Notes: generated from the letters alone by a model not told the origin. A DNA stretch of 17,155 nucleotides from Hydrogenophaga sp. (GCA_030684755.1 JAUXXN010000612.1:1-17155); one strand, 5' to 3'; positions 1 to 9,951 are shown, counted from the first letter of the stretch. Numbers and translations are program-made.

Positions 1-3000
1 ATGGCAAACGCGGGCAGGTGGCCAATGTGGAACGGCCGCCAAAACCCGCGCACCGCATCGCCACCCGCCGGGATGGCGGGGTGGATTCGGGGTGCGTGAT
101 CGTGCCCATCGTTCCAGCGCCACTGGTAGGCCAATGTGGCCTCAAAGCCGTTGAGAAAAGTGGGGTCGGTCTCGGGGCTGGTGCTTCCGTTCCAGTTGTC
201 GACGTATTCGTGGTCATCTACCACGGTATAGGTGGGTAGGCGGGCCAAAAGTGCTCGGGTGTGCGGGCCGCCCCAGGCATCGCGGTAGGACTGGGCCAAG
301 CGTTCGTCGCCTTCTTGCACATCATACTGGTTGGCGGTGGCGTCGGCGTAAATCTGATCGCCCAGCAGCACGAGTGCCTGCACAGGTCGTGCGGGGTGGT
401 GGATGTGTTCTTGCATGTGCAGGGCCAGACCGTCAACGGCGTTGCGCTCGAAGGGCAAGCCAGGCCAGCGGCACGAACTGGCCAGCCAACTGATGGAAGG
501 TTGCGCAGAGCCCGACGCATTGAGCAACATGTGTCCGCTGTGCCAGCGGTGCCACCAAGGCAACCGGGACAGGTTCAGCGGGACTGCAGCCTGTGGCCAG
601 CCCCACACCAGCTCCAGCGCAGGCAGCCGCGCAAAAGGCAGCTTCTCGGTTTCGCGCAACCGCAGCACCCAGTAGCTGCCCGCACCTTCAAGCAGTGTTG
701 CTCGGCTGGCAACGGCTGGCCGTGGCTGGACCTGTGCATCGGCGCCACCGGTGGGGTGAATGGCCTGCAACTGGGTAACCTGCAGACCAGGCAGGTCATC
801 AGCCCCGCTCTCATCGGCACAAACCAACCGGGGCGGGTGGGCGGCCAGCCAGGGATCGTTGGGCAGTTCAACCCACACCACCAGTTCGCGCTGGCCTTGA
901 ACGCCCCAAGGGTCGGTCTGCCCATCGGCGGACGGTAAGCGGTTGAGCTGAAGCATGGGGCCGGTCAGCGGCTGGCGCTGCACGCTGGCCGAATGGTCTT
1001 GCCAGTGCCGGGGAATGCGTTGGTGGCTGGCCTCGGCCTCTGCGCTGCTCACGCTCCAGGTACTGTCAAAGCGGGCCGGATCGTCCATGAAACGCACCAG
1101 CGACGGATAAACATCGCGGTGGGCATCTTTGCCAAACAAAAAGTCCATGTGCCCATAGCCCTCGGGCATAAAAAGGCCCACTTGGCGCTGCGCCGGTTGA
1201 GGCTGCTCGGATTGAAGACGGCTGAGCTGCAACCACGAGCGCACCGCACTGCGGGGGTCGAACACGCGGTTTTGTGTGCCGTGGGCAAACAGCACCGGAA
1301 ACGACCAGTGGGCCTGGAAATTGGCCCGTGTCATGTAAACGCCTGCACCCTCACGGTCGGTCAGGCGCTGCCGAGTGATGATGTAGTACAGCTGACGGAA
1401 CACCTCGACACTGGCCGGCCCCACCAGCGTAGCCAGTTGGCGATGGGTGGCATCGGCCAGGTTGGCGTGCACCCATTCGCGGCCATAGAACAGCGTCATG
1501 CGGTTGCAGGTGGCGGTGCCGCCTTCGGGGTCTACCACATGGGCCAGGTGGGCGGCCTGTTCGGCTTGCGGCCAGGGCAGGCTGGCGGCCAGGCGGTCAA
1601 TGAGCTGGTCGATGGCCGCAGGTTTGCGTGGCGGCACAGGGTCGATGGCCAGATCGGCGGGCAGCCAGTCGCGGTAGAGCGCAGCCAGCTCGCCCGAGAG
1701 CTGGTTGGACACCGAGGGCACCACCCACGGATGGACGGCGTGGATGATGGCGGCCTTGACCCGGCTTTGGCCTGGACTCTCTTGCAGCCAGCCCCGCAAG
1801 GTGGCCATGGCAAATGCACCACCGCCCACACAGTGGGCCAGCACCCGGATGGGCTGGCCCGCTGTGCGGTACACATGGGCCACGGCAGCGGGAATGTCGA
1901 GCTGGGCCAGATCGTCCATGCTGTGCTGCTGTTTGGCATAACCCAGGCGGTTGGACAGGCGGTGGTCCAGCAGCCACACGGTGTAGCCTTGGGCCAGGAA
2001 GGCGGCGGCCATGTTGCGCCCGCCGGTGGTGTCGGTGCTGAACACGGTGGCCCCGTGCGCCAGGCCGTGGATCATCAGCAGGTGGCGGGCCGGGTCGCTG
2101 CCCTGCGCCGGGGTGTAGCGGGTGAGTTCCAGCGACAGGGTTTCGGCAGAAGCACCGCCCGCCTGTGCAAAAGGTGCATACCGGGGCACAGGCAACTTGG
2201 TCACCTCGGGTTGACAGGCTGGCCCCGGAAGAGTGGGGTACAGCGGGCCGTGCTTGGCAGGTGCACCGGTCTGCAAGCGGTCGTAGTCTTGCCCGCGCAG
2301 GCTCCAGAAATGGGTCTGAAACAGGGCACGCAGCCACAGACTGCCAAAACTGGCCAACCCGATGATGGCCGCCGGGGTATCGGGCGCGCTGGCCACTTGT
2401 AGCCGCTGGCGTCGCACCATGTCGATCAGGTCGACATTCAGCGCCAGCACCGCCGGGGGGTGGCCACTGCCGGGGGTCAGGTGCAAGTCGATACTGACCA
2501 GCGCTTCCCACGGGGTTTTTTGGAATGGTGCATAGGCCAGGCGTTTTTGCCCAGCGGCCTGCACCGGCGGTACGCCAGCGGTGGCGGCCTGGAGTTCAAA
2601 CGCGTAATTCAGGGTGCGGTACTGGGCGTGGTTGCCCGCTGCACGCCACAGGGCTTGTATTTTCTGGAACAGGTTTTTTTTGCTTTTGGTCGATTGGAAA
2701 TCGCTGAGCGGGCGGCGGGCTGCAAAGGTGGCCAGCGCCGCCAGCCTGCGCACCACGCCAGTCGGTCCGTCCGCAGGATCGCTGGCCAGCAGGGACACCC
2801 AGCCGGCGCCTTCCAGCCAAGGCTGGCCCTGGGTCAGTTCGGGGCGGATGGTGAGGTCGTGGGGAGTGGGGTTGTGGAAGATGCGCATGCGCGCGCCCTC
2901 CAGCCGCATGGAGGGGTTGCCCAGCCATTGGTCGAGGTTCAGATCGACATCCACCGCCACCACCCACTCGCGCAAGCGCTCGTCGTCGGTCCACTGCGGG

Positions 3001-5033
3001 TTGGCCGCCGGTGCCCAGTGTGGGCGCTCGGCTTGCCAGTGGCCTTGCAGGTGCTCCCTGAATTGCAGGCGCACCGGCTGTTCGACTGCAGCAGGCGGCC
3101 TTCCTACGCGGGCCTGTGCAACGGGTGCAGGCTCAAGCAAAGGCTCCACGGGCAAAGGCACCACGGGAGCGGGTCGGGCACGGGCTGCGTCTTGCGCATC
3201 CAACTGCTGGCGCATGGCGCGGGCGGCCACCAGGCTGAGGCCAGCAATGGTGACAAAGGGATTGACCCCGACTGCCGTGGGCAGCATGCCACCGTCCAAC
3301 ACATGCAGGCCTTCATACAGCGGGTTTCCCTGCCCGCCGTCGGCCCTGAACACCGTGCCCTGCCAGTTCACCGCGCCGTTGTCCGGACCATCTCCCATGG
3401 GGCAACCACCCAGCGGATGCACGGTCAAGCCCAGGGGGTTATCGACCCCGGCGGCCACGCCTTCGAAGTCATCGGGCAGTGGTTTCCACAACGGGCTGGG
3501 CAAGTAATCACCGCCCTGGAAACCACCTCGCTCACTGGCTTTGATCAGCCAGTCGTGAACGGCCTGGTAATAGGCGGAGCGGGGGCCGCTTTTTGGACCC
3601 GACCAGGTGATGTCCAGCGCATCGCGCCGGGCGGCGCCGTGGGCATCAGGCTGGCCCGGTTTGAAGCGGATGCGGCCATCGGCATCGTCCGGTCCCATGA
3701 CCAGCATCAGCAGGGCGTGCCTGTCAATATCGGGTGGGGTGGACAGCGGGTCGATGGATTCACCAGCAGCCTTGCGACTGGCATGGTAGTCCTGCAAACC
3801 ACTGCGGGTGTAGCGGTGGGGCAACGACAAAGTAGCACCCAGTGCCACCACCGCCTGCGTCAAGGCAGAAGGCACTGCGCCATCTTCCACCAACACCCGA
3901 CGCTGCTGTCCATCCACTTGCAAACTGGGTGCGAGCCGTCCAGTGATGGTGGGGCCAACGCGCTCGTTGGGTGCTTGCTCAGCTTCGTCGGCACGGGCCA
4001 TGCCGTTCACACGAACCCCCATGCCCCAGCCCAAAGCCAGCACGTCGCCATTGGTGGAAAACCGCTGGCCCAAACAAGGGGACAGCTTCAATGCACTGGA
4101 GCGTTGCAGAATTTCGGTGCTGCCCAGCGCGCCGGCAGACAGCACCACCGAGCGTGCCCGAACTTCCATCACTTGGCGTTCGCCAGTGGATGACAGATCG
4201 GCTGTCATGGCCATGCGCACGAGCCAGAGGTAAGGGGGCCCGCCATCGTCGGCCTTTGCATCCATGCCCTCGCAGGGGCGAATATCGAGCACTGTCAAGC
4301 CGGTGATCAGCTCGGCACCTGCACGAACGGCATCGGGCAGCACGTGCGTGAGCAAGGTATTTTTGGCGCCCACGTTGCAACCGGTGAAGCAGTTGCCACA
4401 GCGTGTACAAGCGGCCTGGGCCACGCCAGCGGTGCTGATTTGGTCTTCGCTGGCCACCGTGATGGGAACCGCCTCGGCCACTTCGCCCAACGACTGGCCC
4501 AGCGCCGACAGTGCCTGGTATTTGCGCAGTTCACTGGCTTGGGCAAACGGCCGGGCTTGAAGCACGGATTGCACTTCCTGCATGGCTTGCCAAAGTGCGT
4601 CTCGGTGTGCGGCGTGGTGGCGGTAGTGGGTCGGCCAGTGCGGGTTTTGGAGCAACGTCGGTTCGGGCAAAACAGCCACTCCCGCGTTGATCAACGAGCC
4701 GCCGCCCAAGCCGTTTCCGACAAGCACGGTCACATCGGTGTATTGACGGAAATCGAGCAATCCATCAGCATTACCTGTACCGTGCGAGTCAGCACCTTTC
4801 TGGAATCGGACATGGCCTGGCAAAGACCCGATACTTTCAGGAAAGCTGCCGAGAGCAAACTCCCGCCCTCGCTCCAGCAACCAGACCCGCCGCCCGGGCT
4901 TGGCCAATGTTTTGGCGGCAAAACTGCCGCCGTAGCCCGACCCGACAATCAGAACATCACAACTCGGGGCCTCATGGTGGTCGTGCCACCATGTTTGGGC
5001 AGAACGGGACCATGCCATGGCTTTTTCAGTCAT
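1..5033 (-). CDS. GMC oxidoreductase / alpha-beta hydrolase / PhoD-like phosphatase fusion (3' end outside window)
   Basis: One frame runs from ATG 5033 to the left edge without a stop (about 1,677 codons). An SD-like AGGGAGA lies at 5042-5048, 8 nt upstream. Domain 1 (about residues 20-610) is a GMC/cholesterol-oxidase-type flavoprotein: FAD motif VGSGYGG at 30-36, C-terminal HPLGGCPMG with His539, and the NPF Asn591, matching the His/Asn active-site pair of cholesterol oxidases. It also carries a CxxCxxCxxxC cluster (209, 212, 215, 219). A Pro/Ala-rich linker follows (about 615-645). Domain 2 (about 930-1330) is an alpha/beta hydrolase: oxyanion-type MIHG at His989, nucleophile elbow AHCVGG with Cys1068 in place of Ser, and GYGHMDF with His1295. 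Domain 3 (from about 1510) is PhoD-like: SCRWPG at Cys1521, LGDQIYAD with Asp1559, and [12 protein letters not shown] with Asp1606-Asp1607-His1608. There is no signal peptide, so it may be cytoplasmic. The substrate is unknown; a sterol, polyprenoid or other bulky lipid alcohol/ester is my inference. Codons around 2640-2700 and 3180-3200 were checked and stay in frame. Confidence 0.88.
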   Translation of the reverse strand, partial: MTEKAMAWSRSAQTWWHDHHEAPSCDVLIVGSGYGGSFAAKTLAKPGRRVWLLERGREFALGSFPESIGSLPGHVRFQKGADSHGTGNADGLLDFRQYTDVTVLVGNGLGGGSLINAGVAVLPEPTLLQNPHWPTHYRHHAAHRDALWQAMQEVQSVLQARPFAQASELRKYQALSALGQSLGEVAEAVPITVASEDQISTAGVAQAACTRCGNCFTGCNVGAKNTLLTHVLPDAVRAGAELITGLTVLDIRPCEGMDAKADDGGPPYLWLVRMAMTADLSSTGERQVMEVRARSVVLSAGALGSTEILQRSSALKLSPCLGQRFSTNGDVLALGWGMGVRVNGMARADEAEQAPNERVGPTITGRLAPSLQVDGQQRRVLVEDGAVPSALTQAVVALGATLSLPHRYTRSGLQDYHASRKAAGESIDPLSTPPDIDRHALLMLVMGPDDADGRIRFKPGQPDAHGAARRDALDITWSGPKSGPRSAYYQAVHDWLIKASERGGFQGGDYLPSPLWKPLPDDFEGVAAGVDNPLGLTVHPLGGCPMGDGPDNGAVNWQGTVFRADGGQGNPLYEGLHVLDGGMLPTAVGVNPFVTIAGLSLVAARAMRQQLDAQDAARARPAPVVPLPVEPLLEPAPVAQARVGRPPAAVEQPVRLQFREHLQGHWQAERPHWAPAANPQWTDDERLREWVVAVDVDLNLDQWLGNPSMRLEGARMRIFHNPTPHDLTIRPELTQGQPWLEGAGWVSLLASDPADGPTGVVRRLAALATFAARRPLSDFQSTKSKKNLFQKIQALWRAAGNHAQYRTLNYAFELQAATAGVPPVQAAGQKRLAYAPFQKTPWEALVSIDLHLTPGSGHPPAVLALNVDLIDMVRRQRLQVASAPDTPAAIIGLASFGSLWLRALFQTHFWSLRGQDYDRLQTGAPAKHGPLYPTLPGPACQPEVTKLPVPRYAPFAQAGGASAETLSLELTRYTPAQGSDPARHLLMIHGLAHGATVFSTDTTGGRNMAAAFLAQGYTVWLLDHRLSNRLGYAKQQHSMDDLAQLDIPAAVAHVYRTAGQPIRVLAHCVGGGAFAMATLRGWLQESPGQSRVKAAIIHAVHPWVVPSVSNQLSGELAALYRDWLPADLAIDPVPPRKPAAIDQLIDRLAASLPWPQAEQAAHLAHVVDPEGGTATCNRMTLFYGREWVHANLADATHRQLATLVGPASVEVFRQLYYIITRQRLTDREGAGVYMTRANFQAHWSFPVLFAHGTQNRVFDPRSAVRSWLQLSRLQSEQPQPAQRQVGLFMPEGYGHMDFLFGKDAHRDVYPSLVRFMDDPARFDSTWSVSSAEAEASHQRIPRHWQDHSASVQRQPLTGPMLQLNRLPSADGQTDPWGVQGQRELVVWVELPNDPWLAAHPPRLVCADESGADDLPGLQVTQLQAIHPTGGADAQVQPRPAVASRATLLEGAGSYWVLRLRETEKLPFARLPALELVWGWPQAAVPLNLSRLPWWHRWHSGHMLLNASGSAQPSISWLASSCRWPGLPFERNAVDGLALHMQEHIHHPARPVQALVLLGDQIYADATANQYDVQEGDERLAQSYRDAWGGPHTRALLARLPTYTVVDDHEYVDNWNGSTSPETDPTFLNGFEATLAYQWRWNDGHDHAPRIHPAIPAGGDAVRGFWRPFHIGHLPAFA

Positions 5034-5069
5034 CCTTGTTTTCTCCCTGCTGATTCGTTAGTGATTATT
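5034..5069. promoter_or_regulatory. 36-bp divergent gene start region
   Basis: This short gap separates the start codons of the GMC fusion gene (minus) and the hybrid histidine kinase (plus). It is the most AT-rich spot nearby. Read on the minus strand, CATAAT at 5067-5072 resembles a sigma-70 -10 box and would place the fusion gene's promoter partly inside the kinase coding start. No convincing -35 was found on either strand, so this is a location for regulation rather than a defined promoter. Confidence 0.3.
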
Positions 5070-7232
5070 ATGCGCATCCACACGGCCTGGGGATTTTTGC
5101 CTCACCACACCACCAACACCGTAGCAGTGGGTACGGCCCGCGCCTCTCTGGAGCTGCGAGCGGGTCAGTCGATTGCCTCCAAATGGGTGATCTGGGCGGT
5201 GTGTGCGGTCACAGTATTCGTCCTGCCCGCCGATTTGCCCCTGTGGGTTCGCCTGTGTTGGGCTCTACCCGTGATGGGCATGGCCGAAGTCAATTGGCGG
5301 GTTTGCACGCACGTCATGGACGGTCTGGCACAGGCCAGCACCCAGGGCTTGCGGGTTCGGCAAATCTGGCTTTGGTGGATGACCGCCATCAACCAGGCCC
5401 TGATGGGCAGCACGGTGTGGTGGTTTGGTTACAGCGGCGACCTGACACTGGCTGCCGTGGGCACATCGCTGCAACTGATTTACCTGAGCGCGGCCATGAT
5501 CAATGCGGCCACCCACCCCACCACTTTCGTCAGCGGAGCCTGGATCAACCTGAGCTTGGCCATTCTTTACTGGGCAACGCACAGCTTGGTCAGCATTCCG
5601 TTGGTGCTGGCTTTGGCGGGCATGGGGCTGGTGTTGTCGCGTTTGTCGGTGCAAATGGCTCACAGCTTCGAAGAATCGATCGGCATGCGTTATGAAAATC
5701 AACGCCTGTTGGCCAAGCTGGAAGAAGAAAAGCAAGTGGCCACCGAGGCCACCCGATTCAAGTCGCAATTTCTGTCCAACATCAGCCATGAAATCCGCAC
5801 CCCCATCAGCGCCATCACCAGCATGAGCTACTTGGTGCTGAAGTCGGAACTGACGGCCAAGCAGCGCAAATACGTGGAAATGATCGACCAGTGCAGCCTG
5901 CACCTGCGCAAGCTCATCAACCAGGTCTTGGATCTCTCAAAAATGGATGCGGGAATGCTCCAGCTGGAACACAGAGAGTTCCGTCTGTCCCAGGCCCTCG
6001 ACAACGTATTGACCATGAACGAGGACGCGGCCACAGCCAAAGATATCGCGCTGAGCCTGCATGTGAAGCCGGGCACCCCTGAGCGTTTGTTGGGCGACGA
6101 ACTGCGCCTAACCGAGGTGCTGCTGAACTTTGTCAGCAATGCCATCAAGTTCACCGAACAAGGCAGTGTGCGTTTGGAAATTGCCCTCGTTGAACAAACA
6201 ACGGAGCGGGTACAACTCAAGTTCTCGGTACAAGACACCGGTATCGGGATTGAACCCGAACACTTTGACGCCCTTTTCAAAAGCTTCTCCCAGGCCGATT
6301 CATCCACTTCGCGCAAATACGGTGGCACCGGATTGGGCTTGGCCATTGCGAAAACGCTGGCCGAAATGATGGGTGGTGAGGTAGGTGTTCAAAGCGAACC
6401 TCGGGTGGGTTCTGTGTTTTGGTGCACGGCCTGGTTCGGTCGGCCAGAAACTGTTGCGGCTGATCTGGACAATGAGCCAATACCGTTGGATATACCGATC
6501 TGGCCCAGACTCGCCCAGCCCGATGCACCCGATCCTGCCATACCCCAGGCCCTCAGCGCTGCGCTGCCACGGCCAAACGATGACAGCCCAGAGGCTCTGC
6601 TGGGCCACCGCTTGGCTTGGCTGTCTGCCAACGACGACCCGGCGGCTGTTGATCTGATCGCCACCTACGCCGCCGAACTGAAAAACCGCCTGGGCGGTTC
6701 GTTTGAACGCATTCAGACAGCCTTGCGCCAGTACGACTTGCCCAAAGCCTACCGGCTTCTGGAGGCCATGGGTTACACCGATCCAGCCACCCTGGCACCC
6801 ACCCAAAAAACCGCTGGAGACCTTGCTTCCAGCATCTTGGTGGTGGACGACACACCCACCAACTTGGCTCTGATGTTTGACCTGCTCAAAGACGAATACC
6901 AGGTGCGGGTAGCCTCCAACGGAGAACGGGCTCTGGCGATTGCTTCAGGCTCTAACCCCCCCGATCTGATTCTGCTGGATGTGATGATGCCCGGCATGGA
7001 CGGCTTCGCCACCCTCACCCAGCTCCAGGCCAACCCTGCCAGCGCCCACATTCCTGTGGTTTTCTTGACGGCCAAAAACCAAATTGAGGACGAAGAAAAA
7101 GGCTTGCGCCTGGGCGCACTCGACTACATCACCAAGCCTGTCAATCCACCCATTGTTTTGCGACGCGTGCGTACCCAACTCATGCTCAAAAAAGCACACG
7201 ACTTTTTGCAAGACAAAGCCAACAACCTTTAA
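5070..7232 (+). CDS. Membrane-bound hybrid sensor histidine kinase
   Basis: This 720-aa protein autophosphorylates on His and has its own receiver. Six hydrophobic segments (roughly residues 38-54, 56-72, 99-119, 125-146, 153-170, 174-191) form an uncharacterised membrane sensor with short loops. A helical stretch (200-228) leads to the HisKA H-box [10 protein letters not shown] with His240. The HATPase has an N-box at Asn357, DTGIGI at Asp389 and GTGLGLAI. A roughly 130-residue helical linker follows, then a C-terminal receiver with LLLD-type phosphoacceptor Asp637 and TKP Lys689. There is no separate HPt domain. ATG 5070 was chosen because the frame upstream lies on top of the divergent gene; no good SD precedes it, and GTG 5127 is an alternative. 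It probably works with the response regulator 248 bp downstream. The stimulus is unknown. Confidence 0.93.
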   Translation: MRIHTAWGFLPHHTTNTVAVGTARASLELRAGQSIASKWVIWAVCAVTVFVLPADLPLWVRLCWALPVMGMAEVNWRVCTHVMDGLAQASTQGLRVRQIWLWWMTAINQALMGSTVWWFGYSGDLTLAAVGTSLQLIYLSAAMINAATHPTTFVSGAWINLSLAILYWATHSLVSIPLVLALAGMGLVLSRLSVQMAHSFEESIGMRYENQRLLAKLEEEKQVATEATRFKSQFLSNISHEIRTPISAITSMSYLVLKSELTAKQRKYVEMIDQCSLHLRKLINQVLDLSKMDAGMLQLEHREFRLSQALDNVLTMNEDAATAKDIALSLHVKPGTPERLLGDELRLTEVLLNFVSNAIKFTEQGSVRLEIALVEQTTERVQLKFSVQDTGIGIEPEHFDALFKSFSQADSSTSRKYGGTGLGLAIAKTLAEMMGGEVGVQSEPRVGSVFWCTAWFGRPETVAADLDNEPIPLDIPIWPRLAQPDAPDPAIPQALSAALPRPNDDSPEALLGHRLAWLSANDDPAAVDLIATYAAELKNRLGGSFERIQTALRQYDLPKAYRLLEAMGYTDPATLAPTQKTAGDLASSILVVDDTPTNLALMFDLLKDEYQVRVASNGERALAIASGSNPPDLILLDVMMPGMDGFATLTQLQANPASAHIPVVFLTAKNQIEDEEKGLRLGALDYITKPVNPPIVLRRVRTQLMLKKAHDFLQDKANNL

Positions 7233-7480
7233 CAAGCCGTGCCGTGGAGAACTACAAACAACAAGCCTACGCAACGGGTCACAGCGATGGTCAGGGCTGC
7301 TCCACCCCCTCCCTGTGCGTCTGGTTAGTGTGTTGACCGGTTGATAAACAGGTCGCGCGTCTGGTCGCGCCGTTCCACCGCTTGTGGCTTTTTGTCGATT
7401 CGAAACATCCAGACTGCAATGTCAGAACATAGAACCCTGTTGCGTCAGTTTGACGAACGTCTTGTTTTTTAAACTGAACC
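7233..7480. promoter_or_regulatory. Gene-free region upstream of the response regulator
   Basis: This 248-bp gap holds no supported gene. It contains a direct repeat GGTCGCGC (7351-7358 and 7363-7370, 12-bp period) and the inverted repeat CGTCA-GTT-TGACG at 7443-7455, about 25 bp before the start codon. A TTGACC at 7333 and TTGACG at 7450 resemble -35 boxes but lack good -10 partners. These are possible operator sites; the gap suggests the response regulator can be transcribed separately from the kinase. Confidence 0.3.
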
Positions 7481-8212
7481 ATGCGAACACTGATTGTTGA
7501 TGACCAGACCTTGTTTGGTCAGAGCCTGAAATTCCTTCTGGAAGACCTGCATCCCGGTATGGTCTGTGAAACCGCCAGCACCCTGGCTGGGGCATTGGCG
7601 AAGCCAGGACGCTTCGATCTGATCCTGCTGGACTACAGTTTTCCCAAAGAAAACAACTCAGCCAACAGCTTGGAGCGCATGCGAAAAGTCCACACTGACA
7701 CCACCATCATCATGGTGTCGGGCAACGACGACCCGCAACTGGTGCACCAACTCATTGCCCAGGGGGCGGCTGGCTTTGTGCCCAAAGCGGTGGATGTGGA
7801 CACCTTGCTCCACGCCTTGCGCACCATTCTGGCCGGAGGCATCTATGTGCCCACCTTCGCCCTCCAGTACGTGCCCCCACACACCCTGGTCAACGGGTGC
7901 AGCGTGGCCGCATTCAGCAGCGCAGATACCGATTTTCTGAACAGCAGACCCGTTACCACTGACGCTGTTGATAGCGAAACCGGGGCACCACTGCGCCAGT
8001 TGTCGAAACGCCAAATTGACTGCCTGCTGATGGCGGCACAGGGCAAATCGAACCGACTCATTGCCTCGGAACTGTTTCTGGCGGAAAGCACGGTCAAAAC
8101 GCATGTCATGGCGGCCTTCAAAATCCTGGACGTGAGAACACGGGCCGAGGCGGTGTTCAAGGCCGCATCGCTGGGCCTGCTGCCTTCCAGTGCCAGGCAC
8201 AACAACCTCTAA
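7481..8212 (+). CDS. NarL/LuxR-family response regulator
   Basis: This 243-aa two-domain transcription factor has an N-terminal receiver (1 to about 120) with acidic pair Asp7-Asp8, phosphoacceptor Asp51 in LILLDYSFP, the VSG switch Ser and the FVPK Lys. A variable linker follows (about 120-172). The C-terminal LuxR-type helix-turn-helix (about 173-235) carries LSKRQIDCLLMAAQGKSN, then IASELFLAESTVKTHV, the usual DNA-recognition helix signature. It follows the hybrid kinase on the same strand, which suggests a phosphorelay pair. No clear SD precedes the ATG, but the receiver begins right at MRTLIVDDQ, which supports this start. It may control the divergent fusion gene; that is inference. Confidence 0.94.
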   Translation: MRTLIVDDQTLFGQSLKFLLEDLHPGMVCETASTLAGALAKPGRFDLILLDYSFPKENNSANSLERMRKVHTDTTIIMVSGNDDPQLVHQLIAQGAAGFVPKAVDVDTLLHALRTILAGGIYVPTFALQYVPPHTLVNGCSVAAFSSADTDFLNSRPVTTDAVDSETGAPLRQLSKRQIDCLLMAAQGKSNRLIASELFLAESTVKTHVMAAFKILDVRTRAEAVFKAASLGLLPSSARHNNL

Positions 8213-8224
8213 CGGACAACCCCC

Positions 8225-8249
8225 GACATCCATAGACCCTTCGGATGTC
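8225..8249. terminator. Hairpin between convergent genes
   Basis: GACATCC at 8225-8231 pairs perfectly with GGATGTC at 8243-8249 across an 11-nt loop. It sits between the converging response regulator and lrgB and includes part of the lrgB stop codon. There is no T-run on either side, so an intrinsic, possibly bidirectional, terminator is only likely by position. Confidence 0.35.
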
Positions 8250-8997
8250 ATACCCAGCGCAGCAACAGCCCCGCCACCAAGGGTAAAGCGAGCGCGCTGA
8301 ACAACGCACTCAAGCCCATGGCCAAGCCGGCGAAGGCGCCCATTTCCTGGCTCACCTGAAACGCGCGCGCTGTGCCAATGCCATGGGCAGCGGTGCCCAG
8401 TGCGAAGCCGCGCACCGTAGGGTCGGTGATGCGCAAAGCATCAAACAAAAACCGGGCACTGGCCGCACCCACAATGCCAGTACACACCACCAACACGGCA
8501 GTAAGTGAAGGCAAACCGCCGATTTTTTCGGCAATGCCCATAGCCACCGGCGTGGTGACCGACTTGGGCGCCAGAGAGGCCAATGTGGCTTTGGAGGCAC
8601 CCAGCGCCCAGCCCAAGCCCATGGCAGTGACCGTGGCGGCCAGCGTGCCCACCACCAGCGCGCCCAGCATGGGCAGCCACAGGCGCTTGAGGCGCGCGAG
8701 CTGTTCAAACAGCGGCACCGCCAGCGCCACCGTGGCCGGGCCCAACAAAAAGTGAACGAATTGCGCGCCCTCGAAGTAGGTGGCATAGGGCGTGCCCGTG
8801 GCCCACAGCAAGGTGCCCAGTGCCACCACGGCCATAGCCACTGGGTTGGCCAGCGGGTGAAATCCGCTGCGCTGGTACAGCATGAAAGCGCCTTGGTAGA
8901 CCAGCAGCGTCACCGTCAGGCCCAGCAGCGGCGTGGTGGCCAGGTACACCCACACATCGGCCAAACGTTCGGCAGCGGCGGGCAACACCGGGTTCAT
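8248..8997 (-). CDS. lrgB: LrgB/CidB/YohK-family membrane protein
   Basis: This 249-aa, strongly hydrophobic protein carries the LrgB family blocks: FLLGPATVALAVPL, KSVTTPVAMGIAE followed by IGG.PSLTA, and the C-terminal GTAAHGIGTARA. Several TM helices are evident. Characterised relatives include B. subtilis PftB (pyruvate transport with PftA), holin-like CidB/LrgB, and the C-terminal half of plant PLGG1, a glycolate/glycerate carrier. Its ATG overlaps the lrgA stop by 4 nt (ATGA), so the pair is translationally coupled. Placement downstream of glcE-glcF favours a small 2-hydroxy-acid transport role over cell lysis; this is inference. Confidence 0.93.
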   Translation of the reverse strand: MNPVLPAAAERLADVWVYLATTPLLGLTVTLLVYQGAFMLYQRSGFHPLANPVAMAVVALGTLLWATGTPYATYFEGAQFVHFLLGPATVALAVPLFEQLARLKRLWLPMLGALVVGTLAATVTAMGLGWALGASKATLASLAPKSVTTPVAMGIAEKIGGLPSLTAVLVVCTGIVGAASARFLFDALRITDPTVRGFALGTAAHGIGTARAFQVSQEMGAFAGLAMGLSALFSALALPLVAGLLLRWV

Positions 8998-9368
8998 GGC
9001 GACTCCCCGTCAACGGCTGGAGGTTTGGGCACCATGCGCCTCATCAGCCAGTCCATGGTGAGCGCGGCACTGGCCAGCCCGACCAGCGTGCTCAGCACCA
9101 GCGCCACGCCAATGGCCAGCGCCTCGTCACCCAAGCGCTGCAGGTGCAGCATGACACCCACACCCGCCGGTACAAACAGCAGCGACAGGTGTTGCAGCAA
9201 GGTTTGCGCCGTGGGTTTGATGGCCTGCAGCCAAGCCGGGCGCAGCACCAGCACCAACAACAGCAGAGCCAAGCCAACCACAGGGCCAGGCACGGGTGCG
9301 GCGAGCGCAAACACCATCGCTTCCCCGAGCAGCTGAAAAACAAGCAGGGTCGCAAGCGCGGGGATCAT
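8994..9368 (-). CDS. lrgA: LrgA/CidA/YohJ-family membrane protein
   Basis: This 124-aa protein has about four TM segments. It carries the family motifs PVPGPVVG (first hairpin) and LLFVPAGVGVM (third helix). The length matches E. coli YohJ. It would form a complex with the LrgB encoded immediately after it. The start at MIPAL has no visible SD and lies 13 nt after the stop of the DUF3597 gene, which suggests translation by coupling within one transcript. Plant PLGG1 contains this domain as its N-terminal half. The exact solute is unknown. Confidence 0.9.
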   Translation of the reverse strand: MIPALATLLVFQLLGEAMVFALAAPVPGPVVGLALLLLVLVLRPAWLQAIKPTAQTLLQHLSLLFVPAGVGVMLHLQRLGDEALAIGVALVLSTLVGLASAALTMDWLMRRMVPKPPAVDGESP

Positions 9369-9381
9369 GAAACGGCACCGG

Positions 9382-9795
9382 TCAGAGCAGCTCTTTCGGA
9401 ATGTTGCCGCCGTTGGCGGCGATGTGGCCCAGCACCTGTTTGTGCAGCCACATGTTCATCTGGGCGGAGTCGGCCATTTTGTCGTCAGGGCAATACAGCT
9501 CCTTGGCCAGTTCCTTGCGCGCGGCCAGGCTGCTGTCCAGACCCAGCAGTTTGAGCAAGTCAACGATGGAGGTTTTCCAGTTGAGCTTTTCTGGATTTTT
9601 AGCCGCTTTGTCACTCAGCAGGGCGACCACGTCCACCATGGCAATGGGTTGCACCACTGGCTCAGCTGGGGCGGCAGCGACCACCGGAGCAGGCGTTGGT
9701 GCTGAAGCGGGCGCCGCTGGCGGTGGTTCGATCACCGGCGCTGCGGCCGCCTCTTTCATGCCCAGCTTCTCCAAAATATTGCTGAAAAAACCCAT
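9382..9795 (-). CDS. DUF3597 family protein
   Basis: This 137-aa protein has a short N-terminal segment (MGFFSNILEKLGMKEAAA), an Ala/Pro-rich linker (about 20-55), and a C-terminal globular domain. That domain carries the family hallmarks NWKTSIVDLLKLLGLDSS, ARKELAKELY and MNMWLHKQVLGHIAANGG. ATG 9795 was chosen because GGAGAG sits a few bases upstream and MGFFSNI fits the family start; a longer form from 9861 is less likely. Function is not known; the N-terminal helix plus flexible linker looks like a tether. It is encoded between glcF and lrgA on the same strand. Confidence 0.88.
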   Translation of the reverse strand: MGFFSNILEKLGMKEAAAAPVIEPPPAAPASAPTPAPVVAAAPAEPVVQPIAMVDVVALLSDKAAKNPEKLNWKTSIVDLLKLLGLDSSLAARKELAKELYCPDDKMADSAQMNMWLHKQVLGHIAANGGNIPKELL

Positions 9796-9855
9796 GTGAA
9801 CTCTCCATTGGCGTCGGGTACAGGAAGCGCGGGGCCTGACACCGGTGGCTCCGCT

Positions 9856-9875
9856 GGGCACAGCTTAGCGTGCCC
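9856..9875. repeat. Inverted repeat GGGCAC-N8-GTGCCC
   Basis: This perfect 6-bp-arm inverted repeat is in the 156-bp gap between glcF and the DUF3597 gene. It has no T-run in the minus direction, so it is not an obvious terminator. It could be an operator for a promoter driving DUF3597-lrgAB. Confidence 0.3.
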
Positions 9876-9951
9876 AAAAGTCAAAGCCGCCTAGCCAAGT
9901 GCACGGACACCGAGAAAACCGCACCGATGTGTGCACAAATCCCTCTGAATG

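Noticed and set aside
993..4193. Long plus-strand frames (993-2402, 469 aa; 2460-4193, 577 aa) opposite the GMC fusion gene
   Set aside because: They mirror the codons of the fusion gene in GC-rich DNA, show no recognisable motifs and have low-complexity His/Gly/Gln/Arg-rich translations. The minus strand carries clear domain motifs throughout.
4344..5069. Upstream extension of the histidine kinase frame to 4344
   Set aside because: This part is antisense to the N-terminus of the GMC domain and has no protein features. The TM sensor starts after ATG 5070.
9856..9875. Inverted repeat as a glcF terminator
   Set aside because: There is no T-run after it in the minus direction; it is listed only as a repeat.
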